Shown here: positions 36,240 through 48,300 of the stretch, one piece after another
Layout of the letters: each line of letters begins with the position of its first letter
How positions within the stretch are numbered: the stretch's first letter is position 1
Source: Nymphaea colorata
Lineage: Eukaryota; Streptophyta; Magnoliopsida; Nymphaeales; Nymphaeaceae
Direction of reading: 5' to 3'
Assembly: GCF_008831285.2 (NCBI RefSeq)
Contig: NC_045141.1
Coordinates: 9,782,106 to 9,846,105 of the forward strand
Length of the DNA: 64,000 bases
Notes under the pieces: generated by a model
What the model was told of the DNA's origin: nothing
Databases searched by the model: none
What the model saw: the letters and a program-made list of their open reading frames with translations, nothing else
Made by a program: the position numbers and the translations under genes

Positions 36240-36319
36240 CATACTCTACATGTATCATCTTACAGAACGATTTACTTCCCATACTCTACATGTATCATCT
36301 TACAGAACGATTTACTTCC
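36240..36319. repeat. exact 2 x 40-bp tandem duplication
   Basis: The 40-bp unit starting catactctacatgtatc occurs at 36240-36279 and again at 36280-36319 without a mismatch. It lies about 230 bp beyond the stop codon of the gene candidate. Confidence 0.97.
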
Positions 36320-36545
36320 ATGCCGATGTTGATAACTTTACTTGGACGTTCATAAGATCAAACGAATCAAAACATTCAACTTCCTCCAACATGGTAAAGT
36401 CTCCGATGTATTTAACTACCTAGAAGAGAGAAATAACATATTTGTCTCCTACACATAGAAAGAGCGTATCAAAACCAATGTTTAAGAAACACATAAACCG
36501 CCTCGTCACACAATTCCCTTTTTTTGTTTTTCACTTCGAAGGGAT

Positions 36546-37769
36546 CTACCCCTTCTTCACCCACATCAGAGAAGCGCGCTTCTCTGAATGTCTGCCCCAT
36601 GAACGCCTCTGTCTTTCGTTGGTTGAGGTTGCCAGCACTATCTTCATCACTAGATCCTTCTCCAGATACCGGACGGAGCCCTCCCCCTTCTTTTCCTTCT
36701 GCTTCTCCGACGCCCTCCTCATTTCGCCATCTCCCGCTGTATCTTTGGCGGCCGGAACATTCTCAGTCACGGGAACGGCGGCAGCGGCTTCCTCTTCAGC
36801 GGTCGCCGTCTTCGCGGAATCCTCTGATGCCTGCGCCTGGTTCTGTTGCTTCTTGTTGGTCCTCTTCCTGAATCGTTTCTTTCTCTGCTTCCCCCCTTCG
36901 TTCTTATTCTCGTCCCCTTGAGTCTCTTCCGGTGCGACGGTTACAGCTTTTGCAGTCACCGAAGTTCCTTCTTCCACTAATCCAACAGCTTTCGTGTTCA
37001 CCAGTTCGCCTTTTGACGCTAATCGGGAGATTCTTCCTGTGGCCGAGGTTGCACTGATGCGTAGATCTGTGTGGCCGTTCCCTTTCGCCTTAGGGATTTC
37101 TGAATCACTAGAGCTTTTCGTAGCCGCTACCCCGATATTCCCCTTCCCGTGCCAAACCTTCTCCACGCAGGGTTCGACGGTAGCATCTTCTTGGTGGACG
37201 TCGCTCGGAGCTTCGCCATTATTCTGCCGGTGGGCAGGGTTTCCCAGACCCCATCCCGTAAAAGTCTTCCGATCTCCATGGAGACGGCCACTCGGCCTGC
37301 GATCATTCTTTGCAACTCCATTTGCGGTCGCTCCCCTGCAGCGATTCTTGACCGCCTGCTGCAGATTTGTCTTCTCGGAGTCTTCTCTTGTTGACTCCTC
37401 CCAACCCGAGTCCGACGGGTCACGGTTCACGCTTCCCACATCCCGACGAGGGCGTAAAGATTGTTCCTGAAGCTTTTTCTTTTCCTTTTCCTCCTCAGTG
37501 TTCCTCCCATCCTCCTCCTTTCTCTGCAGGTTTTGCTCTTTCCTGTCCTTTAATTGTTGAAGAGTGACGTAGTTGGGAGGGAGACGTACAGATGGCTCCT
37601 TGATCTTCCTCCTCTCTTGTTCCTGTTGCTTTTTCTTCTTCTCCTCCTCCTCCTCCTTTTGCCTCTTCAATTCCTTCTCCTTGTTCTCCTTGAGTTGCTG
37701 AAGCGTCACGTAGTTGGGAGGGAAGATGCCGTGGACGGGCCTACGCCCATTCTCTGCTTCACGGTCCAT
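36546..37769 (-). CDS. host-gene candidate: basic, charged protein with duplicated PPNYVTLQQL motif
   Basis: An uninterrupted 407-codon frame from ATG at 37769 to TAG at 36546. I do not recognise a named family. Two near-identical motifs, FPPNYVTLQQL at residues 16-26 and LPPNYVTLQQL at 63-73, are each followed by a Lys/Glu-rich stretch likely to form a helix or coiled coil (about 27-58 and 74-105). The middle is low in hydrophobics. A strongly basic block (QRKKRFRKRTNKK) lies near residue 300 and could be a nuclear or nucleolar signal, followed by an Ala/Glu-rich segment. No signal peptide or membrane segment is seen. GC content is much higher than in the flanks, as in many plant coding exons. 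The frame continues upstream of the ATG, so the true start may be in a 5' exon. That it is a gene is well supported; its function is unknown. Confidence 0.75.
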   Translation of the reverse strand: MDREAENGRRPVHGIFPPNYVTLQQLKENKEKELKRQKEEEEEKKKKQQEQERRKIKEPSVRLPPNYVTLQQLKDRKEQNLQRKEEDGRNTEEEKEKKKLQEQSLRPRRDVGSVNRDPSDSGWEESTREDSEKTNLQQAVKNRCRGATANGVAKNDRRPSGRLHGDRKTFTGWGLGNPAHRQNNGEAPSDVHQEDATVEPCVEKVWHGKGNIGVAATKSSSDSEIPKAKGNGHTDLRISATSATGRISRLASKGELVNTKAVGLVEEGTSVTAKAVTVAPEETQGDENKNEGGKQRKKRFRKRTNKKQQNQAQASEDSAKTATAEEEAAAAVPVTENVPAAKDTAGDGEMRRASEKQKEKKGEGSVRYLEKDLVMKIVLATSTNERQRRSWGRHSEKRASLMWVKKG

Positions 37770-37918
37770 CCCTGCCACCCCGCTTCGGTCCTCCTGCTGT
37801 TCTCTTGCCGGCTTCTTACATTCACACCGGTGCGCTTCAATGTGGGAAGCGCCTTTTCCACCGCTCGCTTTCCAAGAGACTTCTTGTCAACGACGTGTCC
37901 CCCAAGATAGCGCAACTC
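37770..37918 (-). other. possible upstream coding exon or 5' leader of the gene candidate
   Basis: On the minus strand a pyrimidine-rich tract ending in cag lies just before 37918, a good splice-acceptor pattern. The GC-rich sequence after it is open in two frames. One reads ELRYLGGHVVDKKSLGKRAV and onward but is not in frame with the 407-codon frame. The other, opening after a stop near 37885, is in frame with it. A gtaag donor-like site occurs near 37818. I cannot decide the exon structure. Confidence 0.4.
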
Positions 37919-37924
37919 CTGGAT

Positions 37925-39614
37925 ACAGAGGAAGGGGGACGGAGGAAATAAAATTCAGATATGGCTGGTGTGTTCGATCACCAATCTTGTTCGTTGATTT
38001 TTTTTAATTTTTTAATTGAAAAAGATAATTGGCGAAGGACAAGAATAAAGAAAACCGCAACTCCGCGGATGTGAGGGCATGAGTATAGGTATGTAAATTT
38101 AGCTAATATGTTCGACATTTCATTTAATGGTTTTGAAAAAAATAGATATTGAAAAAATATTAACATTTGATTAAGAAATATAATTGGATCCAAATTTAGG
38201 AAATGACATCCGGGTCGAATTTAAGTTGATCGGATTCATATTTAAATCAGACACACAAATATTTGATCGAATTTGAATTTGGATTGATTTAATTTTGGAT
38301 AAATATCTTATAAGTAATGCTCTTACAATTTCAAAATGGATCAGATTTGATTAAACATTCACATAAAATTTAGATGTGGATGCAAAAACCAGATTTTGAT
38401 TGGATTTCAGATTTGAACTCGGATCTAACCTTTGTATTCAAATCCGAATTTGAATTCAAACATGTGAATATCTAATCTGAATTTCGTTAAAATTATATCT
38501 GATTTAAATTCCATCCGTTAACATTCTTAATTAAGACACATTAAGTGTCCATGCTTCTAACCATAGGAAACGCCGCAAACCGTGTGTAGAGGCGCACCTT
38601 TGGTGCAGGCCCGCTTTAACTCTTCGCGTCGTCCCTAGACCTAGTCGATGTTTGAGCTTGACTCATTTAAGCTTGTTTACTCAGTTAATTCACCTTATCT
38701 ATTTCATTTGTTAAACATAGCTCATTGGGTCATTCCAAATATACGTGTCAATAACAAACTACTTGATCCTGTTGTCATTTTCAATAGACATAGATTGTTA
38801 GACAATTTATAAGAGCTTGAAATAAGATTTTTTTTTTAATCCAGTAAGTATGATCCTATAATAAACAATAGATCCAAAATAACTAAAAATTACTTCGCCA
38901 AATATGAGGAGGGGTAGCTCATCGGAAGAAGGGCAAGGTTGATGCCAACTATGGACTGGTCAGTAAAGAGTCACACGGGTAGGAAAGAAATTCACCCAAA
39001 AAACCTCATGCTCTCATCTCTCTTTCTCCTCATCATCGTCAGATTCTATGGCACACCTTGTGTATGGTGATATCCACTTTGCTATTCGGTTAGGGCGTCA
39101 TCTTTTGCTTACTGCTGTGTAACTCTATTGCTCAATCTATACACTCTCTCCCCACCCCTCTTAATCTGCTTTATTCTGTTGTTGTGTTGTATATTTCATT
39201 CTTCTATTTTACTTTTATTGTTTGTTTTGTATCTAGGGGACTTCTTGTTCCCAATTTTTGTTATGCATTCCCATTTTATTGGCTCTCTCTTTCTCTCTAT
39301 CTTTTTCTTTCCCTCTCTCTCTCTTTGGCCTTGGGTGAAAGGAAGGTGGTTGTTCTTTCTATTCATTGACGAAGGCTTTTTTCTTTTTGTCTATGGATCT
39401 GCCACTCTGCTGGGGATGTGGACCATTTTGTGCTTCCCTTTCTATTTTCTGGAGGGATTTGGATTCACTAACCGATGGAGGGGTACTTTTTGTTGTTCTC
39501 GTTTGTTAGAGGTACACTCCAGGGTTTCTGCAGCGAGAAAACATCTCTAGTGCTTAAATGCTGGCAGATGGTCGCAACGTTTGTGGTAGCCCAGGAAGGG
39601 AAATGGGTGAGCTT

Positions 39615-39654
<40 letters not shown>

Positions 39655-41284
39655 CCACCATGATCGTCTATCCTTCTCCCATTGCTCATTGAGATTAAGT
39701 AGAAACCCTTCTAAATTAGAAGTTCTAGAAAAAGTTCACTTAGACACATTGTTGCTGCGTCTACATGTATCTATTATTGTTGGTAAATGACAACTTATTT
39801 ACTCACAAACGTATATACATGGTACGACCTTGAAGGACTAGGTGCTTTACTTGATTGTACTAACGAAGAAATTACCTTTTCTCCATGAACCTGTGGAGCA
39901 CGTTGCTGCTTTGGGGTTATTAGATATAATGGTCGTGATAAGCAGGCAATGGTTCGAATAGTTAGAACAGATACTATCGACAAAAATGATTTCATAGGTT
40001 ATGCACGACCAGAACGTGATCACTTACAACTGTATAAACTGATTAAAGGAGATTCTATCATTGAGGAACGAAAGCATGATATTAAACCCATGTCTAGCAT
40101 ACTTTAATATGGATTTCACGAATTGGATTTTGGATCCACGATTTTAGATCATGGATTTTTGGATCTCAAACCTTAGATTTCATGTCTTGGACATTGGATC
40201 TCGATTTTCGATCTCAAGCATTGGAGTACCAAACATCGGACCATAAAACCCAAGCCTGACCCTTATAGACTTAGATGCAAATCGAGACCTTCATAACATG
40301 ACTAATCATTGGAGTTGGAAGGATCTCATCCGAATTTAGATCAAATCATAAATCCAAGACCAGGTTTATTGGATTTTAGATCTTGAAGGTTGAATCGTAA
40401 ATTTTGAATGTTGATACCAATATTATGACATTAAAGTCCACTTCAAGGGGAAGGAGGAGGATTACGATTATGAGGAGACGTCCACAAGGAGATGTTCAAG
40501 GAGGGATCAGATGAGGAATAACCTAAGGAAAAGGGAAGAGAAGAAGGGCAGGAGGCACAAAATGGAAGAAAGATGTTCGTGTCTAGTTGATTTTTCCTTT
40601 TTTCAGTAATAACAAACTGATATTTATAGATGTTGCTCATAGTAGCATTATAGTAATTATAAATATATTTCTGGCATCATACCATTGTCTTGATGGTGAT
40701 ACACTAGCAACTTCAGTAGCTCAATGGCTTTATTAAATTCCTTCTGTCTTTTGGGAGATGATAAGAAGACAGCCGAGCCGGAAACACCTAGGACAAGACG
40801 TCAAAAGAGGAGGAACAGGAACTGAAAAGTCAAAGATGCTCAAAATTGAGGAAGGAGAGGGATGTATGTGTTTTTGCAATTGTTCGCTCTCTAGTTGTCG
40901 AAATCTTTTGTTTATTGCAGTACACCTGTTCATTTCATAGATCTTGTTCATAGTAGCATTCCATGAACGTAGTGGTTTTTAATATGACAATTTCTTAATG
41001 TGGTATCAGTCTGCTATCTTAATTCTTACAAACTAGTAACTCCTGAGCTATTCATAATATCAATGTGACATCTCTACACGCTTTTCTGGTATTGCACCAA
41101 GTGCTACTTGCTACAAATTAACAATTGTTGTATAATACTGATATTGCGGCTCCTATGGTACCGGTTCTGTAGCCTAAACAAATCATTGTATGTTTCATTG
41201 AATATGTAGGACCAGAATCTGCATGCCAACTAGAGTGTCAACCTTGTATGGTATGCCAGAATATCTAAGTTCCAAAAAGTCGCT
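37925..41284. other. intergenic, no gene seen
   Basis: Contains a stretch rich in gatttgaattcggat-type words at about 38210-38520, like the subterminal repeats of the element at 26173. A pyrimidine-rich zone lies near 39120-39350. A run of degenerate ttggatttt/ggatctc words is at about 40105-40250. Open frames here are low in complexity and unsupported. Confidence 0.4.
39617..39651. repeat. (TC)n microsatellite
   Basis: About 17 TC dinucleotides in a row, followed by ttcccc. The Ser-Leu open frame through it is an artefact. Confidence 0.95.
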
Positions 41285-42560
41285 TGAGCATACATTCTTA
41301 TGGACTTCTTGATAGAACGCCAATGAAAATGAATACGCATATATATTGTGTCATGGCCAATATTGGAATCTAGATACCACCAACTTCCAATTTGAAGAAA
41401 CTGAGATCACAATTACTTTAGAGAATGTCTACTGAATCTCTGGCGTCAAGTTTCATGAAAAACCAATGATTAGGCAAGGAAAGTATGATTATGAGGAATA
41501 TGATCGGACTATGGTGAGCTTTAAAAGGAATGAATGGAAGTTCCTTTTGAAGGCTAAATGTATTGGAAATCTATGACTTGGAAAGTTGAATAAACACTTT
41601 GATAAGAACCCCCTCCGCTATACCATTGTGGGGGAAGCAATAGCAAAGAAAGAGTTATAGGCTTCCATCTGGATCTTCTTAGGTCACACTCTGCTTGTTG
41701 ACACATCTGAAAGGAGAGTTCCAACCAAATATATCCAATTCATTGAAAACCATGATAAGATGGAAGACTACGCATGGGTTGCGGCAGCATTGGTGGTTAT
41801 GCAACCAGCTATATAGGACCCAGGCAAATAAAACTCCAAGTGGTTTATGGCCCATTGTACATGTAAGATGTTATTGGTTGCTATTTTTTATTTCATTTGG
41901 ATATCTTCTGTGTGATGTTGTTTTCTTAATGCTTAGTTCACTTATGCAATGTAGATGTGGACGTGGGAACACATCCCTGCCCTAGCTTTGATTGAGAGAC
42001 CTCCTACCATGCGTGTAACCCTGATGCTCGTTAATTGGAATAAAATATCACAACCAAAGTTCAAACCGTTCTTAGAAACAAAGACAATTCTTCATGAATT
42101 GAACGAGGAAGAAGTATGACATCCATTTTTGTTTTTATCTATTGTTTACTGTGGTGTTGTTAAATTTATTGTTTGTGGTTGCTGATTTAAGGTGGTCTAG
42201 GTACCATATAGAAAGTTGCTTGCGTAGCATGCACAACCAGGTTGTTCTTTCAAAGAACAATTTCTTGCTGTTATGCATGAATATTGTGGAATAACAAAAT
42301 GAGGAACTGGTGTTGAGGCTATCAGTGTTTGGCCAGCTGATGCCAAGACAAATCTATAGGCCAATCAAAGTTATAAGCACCTCAAATAAGGACGTGGATT
42401 GGCAATATTAACGTCTTGAGCATATCAAGGACTGGGCATGTAGTGGAGTGGTTGTGCACCCTTACACACCGGAGATGCTACAAACTACATAGAGGCATAC
42501 AAGTAGATGAAGAGAATGCTCACAGGTCTCGGCAAGAGCAAGGATGATCAGTTCAAGTGG
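41285..42560 (+). pseudogene. plant mobile domain (PMD/MAIN-like) pseudogene
   Basis: Blocks typical of the plant mobile domain appear in order on the plus strand. First comes YWNLDTTNFQFEETEITITL then NVY-ISG-KFH near 41360-41460. Next are RYTIVGEAIAKKEL near 41620, IWIFLGHTLL, YAWVAAALVVM near 41770, and KWFMAHC. Then WTWEHIPALALIERPP near 41958-42000, QPKFKPFLE, QLMPRQIYRPIKV near 42340, VDWQY-RLEHIKDW, and finally YMEAYK-MKRML near 42490. Several stops and shifts interrupt it. The domain occurs in host MAIN/MAIL proteins and in Mutator-like and other plant transposons, so the origin may be transposon or host gene. No transposase is seen next to it. Confidence 0.8.
41863..41954 (+). other. 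probable intron within the PMD pseudogene
   Basis: A 92-bp AT-rich segment starts gtaaga and ends tgcaatgtag, separating the KWFMAHC and WTWEHIPAL blocks. The phase across it does not fit perfectly, in line with other frame damage nearby. Confidence 0.45.
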
Positions 42561-43560
42561 TGACCTCATAGTGATGTCAATTATGGGACTATAGATACCA
42601 GATGAGATAATGTTTTTGGTTAATTTCTTATACAACCAATAGATGAAGCACAAACCTTTGAGATGAGGGGCTGTAGAAGTCATGAGACTGCATAGGTTGA
42701 ATGACCACCTACACTTGTAGATTGACCAATTGAACAAGAAGATGGACCACATAATCAAATTATTAAGTTTATGAAGGCCTGGTTATGAAAAGGATTAATA
42801 TACTGAAACAATTTTTATTTGTATGAGAATAACAACTCAACTGCTTTGTGAATGCTTGTTGTATCGTAGAGTTTGTTGTCAAGGTAATTGTAAACAAGTA
42901 TGATAATATCAATCATTTCGTGCTTGTCAATTTTATTTGATGATAGATTAGATAGAAAAGTAAAACCCAGCTGTTGTTTTAATAGACTGTATCATACAGT
43001 CATTTTGGCAGTGGTCTTGGTGTTGGCACATCTAACGCCAGTTTGTGGACACAAATATACTCAGTTTGTAACAGTGTTTTAAGTCGGCCATTCTCGGCCT
43101 GATATAAAACTTGATACCTTATTTCTTAATAATTGATGTCATAATAGATTCAGAAATATAATTATATTAGATATACTAACATCAACTCGGTACTTTATGT
43201 GACTGAAAGAATGTCCTGTAACAAACCAAGATCCACAGAACCGAGCTGCTGGTTTGATCAATTGAACACATGGTTTGTTTTGGCAGCAGTGTCGGTGTGG
43301 TCGCATTTGATGTCGATTTGTGAATGCCAGTGCATTCATTTTGTAACAATGTTTAGGCAACCATTCATGGCTCTAATACAAAAATGGATATTTTATTGGA
43401 TGTACTTATCCATTGTATCAATAAACCATGAAAACAACTAAACAAAACTCTCTATTGTTTGATCATACCAAAAAAATGCACCACCGAATGTGCATCTTCA
43501 TGCATGGTGGTTCATGCTCACAAACTGTGAAAAAGGCCACCATTGAGTTTTGATCCCCAT
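42561..43560. repeat. intergenic with a diverged tandem duplication
   Basis: Segments at about 42945-43110 and 43230-43400 share collinear words: gctg-tggttt, ttttggcag, gtgttgg or gtgtggt, and tttgtaaca-tgttt. They end in cggcc(t)gatataaaacttgata and ggctctaatacaaaaatggata respectively. They look like two old units spaced about 285 bp apart. No gene seen. Confidence 0.55.
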
Positions 43561-43569
43561 TATGGTGTT

Positions 43570-43747
43570 GAAGCTCAGAACATTGTTGAAGCATTGTTAA
43601 ACCACAATTTTGGATCTCTCCATAACATGTTTGTTACATACCTATCCTCATATAATTGCACGACATTATAAAATTTTGAGTTCATTCCAAAAGAAGCTCA
43701 GAGCATTGTTGAAGCATTGTTAAACCACAATTTTGCATCACTGCAAA
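43570..43747. repeat. direct repeat pair of about 50 bp
   Basis: gaagctcaga(a/g)cattgttg and the next 30 bases (ending ccacaattttg) occur at 43570 and again at 43693, a 123-bp offset with one mismatch over the shared core. Confidence 0.85.
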
Positions 43748-44204
43748 TAGCATACTATATCTTATATTTTTCCACTTTTCTTGGTGTATTGTCTCTTCCA
43801 TTAGAGGTGGTTTCTTAGGTCAAAGGGTGAGGAAAGTACATTGTCACACCCACCACTTAACTGGCCAACGTAGTTATATTTTTTATTTAGAGCAATACCG
43901 GAATCGGATGTCATTTCTCCAATCATGGCATAAGCATCCGTTAACTTCTGGTGTGACTTGAACATGTAGTCAATAGCTGGAAAAGCCATGTGTTGGTTGG
44001 GTTCGCCTATGAGCATTCTAACAAAAAATTTGCCGCATGAAATCCTATTTTTCAACATCCTAGCACTGTGTCTGCAAGTTGAAGTCTCTCTTTGAACTTT
44101 ACTGGTCTTGCTTTCCTTCAATCATCCCACTTTTGAGCATATATAAATCCTCCTTATAACGAACTGTGTTTGATCTTTATCATGGTCACCCCTCTCTGAC
44201 ACTT
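43748..44204. other. intergenic, unassigned minus-strand frame
   Basis: A 106-codon minus-strand frame at 43801-44121 is longer than most chance frames here, but I do not recognise it. No promoter or neighbour supports it. Confidence 0.3.
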
Positions 44205-44750
44205 AACGTAACACTCTAATGTCATATGCAATTAAACAAAAAAAAAGAAATAGATATAGAGTATCTTTTGTAGCAGAGCGGAACCAAAATAATCACTCAC
44301 CTACGTAGTTGGCGTAGACCCAATCTATCTATTGCGTACAGATAACTTGCCTATGTAATTAGCACATGACACGGTCTGTCCTAATAGCTAATGCTTCTAA
44401 TGAAAAACATTAATTAAAAAATATTACTTTATATATATGTTGGAGAGCCACAACTCTCATGTTTTAGTCTTAAAGAATAAAAAAGTTGTACAAGTACGTC
44501 CAAAGAAAAGTGCATAGGAAAAATGTATATGACATTGTTGCATTTCTTCGAAGCAATCCCCCATCCTTCTAGCTGCCCAATCAACGAGCATCATCAATTA
44601 CATAGTGAGAACCAAATGAAGGCAAGTAATCATAGCATTAGGATAACTGCTGAGTACAATGAAAATCATAACAAGATCTTTGATATATCATTTGAGTGTA
44701 AATTTTATTTATTGTATTAATTTTTAAAATAATAATTAGTGAGTACCATC
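44205..44750 (-). repeat. 0.55-kb dispersed repeat, copy 1 (candidate 3' LTR)
   Basis: It aligns along its length with 54535-55085 in the same orientation. Shared blocks include tctattgcgtacaaataa-type sequence, gcatgacac, tttatatatatgttggag, gttgtacaagta, aggaaaaatgtatatgacatt and gagtacaatgaaaatcataa then caagatctt. Read on minus, tatatataaagta could be a TATA box. The pair brackets the minus-strand gypsy pol, so LTRs are plausible, but no primer-binding site or clear TG/CA ends were found. Confidence 0.6.
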
Positions 44751-47129
44751 ACCAGATGCAAGCTCTCTCCAGTAGTGGTTAGTTGTAGTTCAAAAAGTTT
44801 ACTAAGTTTGGTTTGTCAATTTTTTCGACATTCCAATGAAGCAGACTCAATCTGAGTCACACAAAAACCAATCACAATGGTGACAATAGTGAAAGCACAT
44901 AAATGAACGAATAATAAATAAATAAACAATTCAAAATCTCATGATTTTTTTTATGCATACACATACACCTGACTGAGTAAAGATCTCATGAATTTAGGGT
45001 GGACCGTTGCGTAGTCTACGGTCCCAAACACTAAGTTATCGAGAATATTATAATAATTTGGGGTAACCACTTCCGTGACTCAACATTCGTTGAGCTAAAT
45101 TGTGTTACTGCAGCAACTACATTCCACACTTGCTGCCTCACGACGGGGATAAGCTCTTCTAAGTAGCTTGGGGAAGGAGCACTTTATTAATCCCTGCATT
45201 CAAAAGGTTTTGCTAATGGGTCCCTGAACCCCTGCTCCAGCCAACCTGGCTCCTTTTATGTTTTACAGTTGGGTTCATCTCTTTTTAAGTTGCATCATGT
45301 GCCGATCTTTGACGTTTCCTTTCCAGTATTCTGAGGCACTCTTAAACTTTTCCCCATACCATCAACCCGAAAACCAATCACGGACTTTTCATTTCTGGTA
45401 TATTGGGCCATTCTCAGACTTTCCCTTTTACCATCAACCCAAAAATATAAAACCAGCCCTAGGCCATTCTCCATATCAAAATGATAACTCAGGGCATGAG
45501 CAAACATTGCGTAATTCAATGCATGAGCATAGTTTCACACCTATCATCAATACCCAACTTTCATGATCAATTATGCTGATCTCAGAGCTAAAGCACAGGG
45601 ATATCCTTAAACAATTCATTCTTAGAAACTCGATTATGAGCTTGAATCAATTTCCCTATTTGAGTGTTGCAAATAGTTCCAAAATCAAGAATAACTAAAT
45701 AACATGCATGAATGCATGAACGTGTATTCAAAGAATCAAACTAAACTTAATTAGCTTAAATCATTTACTTAAACTTGTGACTTAAATCAAGCAGCTAAAT
45801 CTTCACTTTGCTAGTCTATGCAATTTGTAAACCACGTGATTAATCTAATTATGTATTATGAACAATAAATCTTTACTAAAGCTCCGCATGGTCAATTGCT
45901 TGCATAGCTTAATCTCGAACCTGAGCACGGCCAAGGTGATCTAACCAAAGCTAGAATGTAGCTGTCTAAGATCTACTAGTAGTTATGGCCAGTTAAAGTT
46001 AGCTAGGTCCCATAGCCTAGCCTAGTCCATTGTCAAGTTTAACGATACAGCAAACCAGTGTGTGGTTCAATATTGTTTTGGACGCAGCCTAGACAATTAA
46101 GCCACGTGAACATTGTTGGCACAGTCTACTCGTTGCTTGTATGAGCTACATGCAAAACGAGGAGATTTAAATTTTGTAATAAAATTTAGCAACATCTCAT
46201 CTACCGATCTGAGTTTCTAAATTTCGATCCATTGGAATTGTGAAAATAGTTGCAGAGCACAACAAAAAAGAAACAAATACAGTTTGTACAGTTAAAAATC
46301 TAAAATTTTAATTATACGGGATATTTTAGCAAACTCTCCACTCCAAGTGATTACAATGTGTGATAGGAAAGATTCAACAAAGTTTTGTCACTGACGGACA
46401 CTTCTATCTCATTTGTTTTATCTCTCTACCCTCTCTCTCCCTTTTTTCTCTCTCTTTACCCTCTTCTCTCTTTCTCATTTTTTCTCTCTTTGTCCTCTCC
46501 CTCTTTCTCCTCTTCTTTCTTTCTCTTCTCACTCACGTTGCATCCCAAAGGTGGTGGCAACACCTATTTATAGCAAAAAACGTATTATATTTTATTATTT
46601 ATTATACTATATTTTATATTATTCTATCTTGAGGAGGTTTAGAAACATATTATATAGTTTAAGGAGGTTTGTTTAATTAATTATATTTTAATAATTAGTT
46701 TTAGCTTAAGTTTACCTTAGTGCCTAATCTTAGCTTAAGAGCTCTAATCCATCATTAATTAGGTATCTAAGTTCTTAAACTATCATTAGTTAAACTTAAT
46801 CATAATTTGCATAATTTAATCTCAATTAATGACTTACAAATTTACCCATTGTCATGGAAAAAAATTACAAGTTTGCCAATGACCAATGACCATAATACGC
46901 CAGTCTTATTGGGCCTTGAAAATAGTCCGTTAGTTTGACTATGAATTTCTTAACCATTGACATTCATTTTCCGTCTCGTTCGAAACATGAGTAAGACTAA
47001 GTTGTATACTTTCTATGTATATTATTAGTTTTGAATTTTCATGTAATGTCTTAGCAATATTCAAAAGCATAATAGGGTTCAAGAACTTGTAGGGTTAAAA
47101 TTGTAATTCATAAACTGTTTCTGATGCTA
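44751..47129. other. intergenic, no gene seen
   Basis: Includes a CT-rich zone at about 46420-46530 that creates low-complexity open frames, and a partial repetition around 45330-45460 (ttcc(c)cata or tttaccatcaaccc words). Nothing supported as a gene. Confidence 0.45.
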
Positions 47130-48300
47130 AGAAGCTATATGTTACAATTCTTACCCACTTAAGAAAATTTCGTATGTCTGTGAAAACAGTTGGGGAGTAT
47201 TTCTCCATATTGGCTTTCAATTCCTAAGTACTGTCAGTAGCTCTATGGTGTTGCCATTCCACCTTTACTACATGTATCCTCTTTGTTCTCAATACCCATT
47301 CAACTATGCGAATTGGTCATTCTACATGAGTCAAAACTTCTCGAATTTTCAATTCCTGATAGTTGATAATGTGGTTGGAATCTGATACATACTTTCACAA
47401 CATTGACATATGGAAGACATTATGAACCTGTGAATACTGTCGATATGCCGCCTCACCAATTCTTTGAAGGATTTCAAATGGCCCAATAAATTGGGGATTC
47501 AATTTACCTCTCTTACCAAATCTGAAAATTCTCTTAATTGGGGACACACAGAAGAATACATGGTCTGCACCTTCAATGTTTAGAGGTAGTCCTCTTTTAT
47601 CAGCATAACTTTGTTGACGATCTTGAGCAGTTGATAATTATTTCCTATCATTTTGATTTAGCCAACATAATATTGTAAAACCAAAGGATGTTCCATTTTT
47701 CTATCACCAATTTCATCCCAATATATAGGTAATCAGCATGGATGTCCATATAAAGCTTCAAAAGGTGTCATGCCTATACTAGAATGGTAGTTGTTGTTGT
47801 AGGCGAATTCAGTTAACTTAACATGTTTATCCAATTAACCTTTACTTTCTAAAGAACATGCTCATCATATCATCTAAGGTTAAAATTGTCATCTCTATTT
47901 GTCCATCAATTTGGGGGTGATATGTTGAATTCATACGTAACTTAGTTCCTAAAGCAAGCTGAAGTACACGAGATATCTGGGGTACACCATGCAGTCGACC
48001 TCATCAATGTACAATTCAGCTAAAGATTCCAATAACTGATTTGCTCTTATTGGAAGGAAGTGAGCAGACTTCGTTAAAAGATTGACAACAACCCAAAGGG
48101 CATCATATTGTATTCGAGTCCTTGACAATCCCATAATGAAGTTCATTGCTATATCCTCCCATTTCCATAGAGGAATCTTAATTAGCTGTAATAATCCTCT
48201 AGGCTTTTGGTGTTTTGCTTTAACTTGTTGACAAATAAGACTCCTTGCTACATGTTCGACAATATTCTATTTCATTCCTGGCAACAAAAATTTTTGCCAC
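47130..48300 (-). pseudogene. Ty3/gypsy integrase, C-terminal portion with chromodomain-like tail
   Basis: Minus-strand blocks start with KFLLPGMK, then VEHVARSLICQQVKAKHQKP, LLQLIKIPLWKWEDIAMNF and YDALWVVVNLLTKSAHFLPI. Downstream traces end in VFHMSMLRKYVSDSNHIINY and a region reading RIHVVKVEWQHH near 47280, as in chromovirus-type gypsy elements. These are the zinc (HHCC) part, the D,D,E core and the C-terminal tail. Stops and shifts abound. The upstream half of the same integrase resumes at 52824, beyond a 4.5-kb insertion. Confidence 0.88.
48296..48300 (+). repeat. left target-site duplication GCCAC
   Basis: Exact match to 52819-52823, flanking the 4518-bp insertion. Confidence 0.93.

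Noticed and set aside
36524-37910. Several plus-strand open frames opposite the gene candidate (for example 36442-36921, 36994-37470, 37554-37910)
   Set aside because: They are antisense shadows of the GC-rich minus-strand frame, with Leu/Ser/Pro-rich compositions that mirror its Lys/Glu codons.
39128-39663. 140-codon hydrophobic frame and a Ser-Leu repeat frame
   Set aside because: Pyrimidine-rich DNA gives apparent membrane-like sequences; there is no supporting motif or gene context.
46360-46676. Overlapping Ser/Leu/Phe-rich open frames
   Set aside because: They come from a CT-rich low-complexity tract and have no domain; three frames are open at once.
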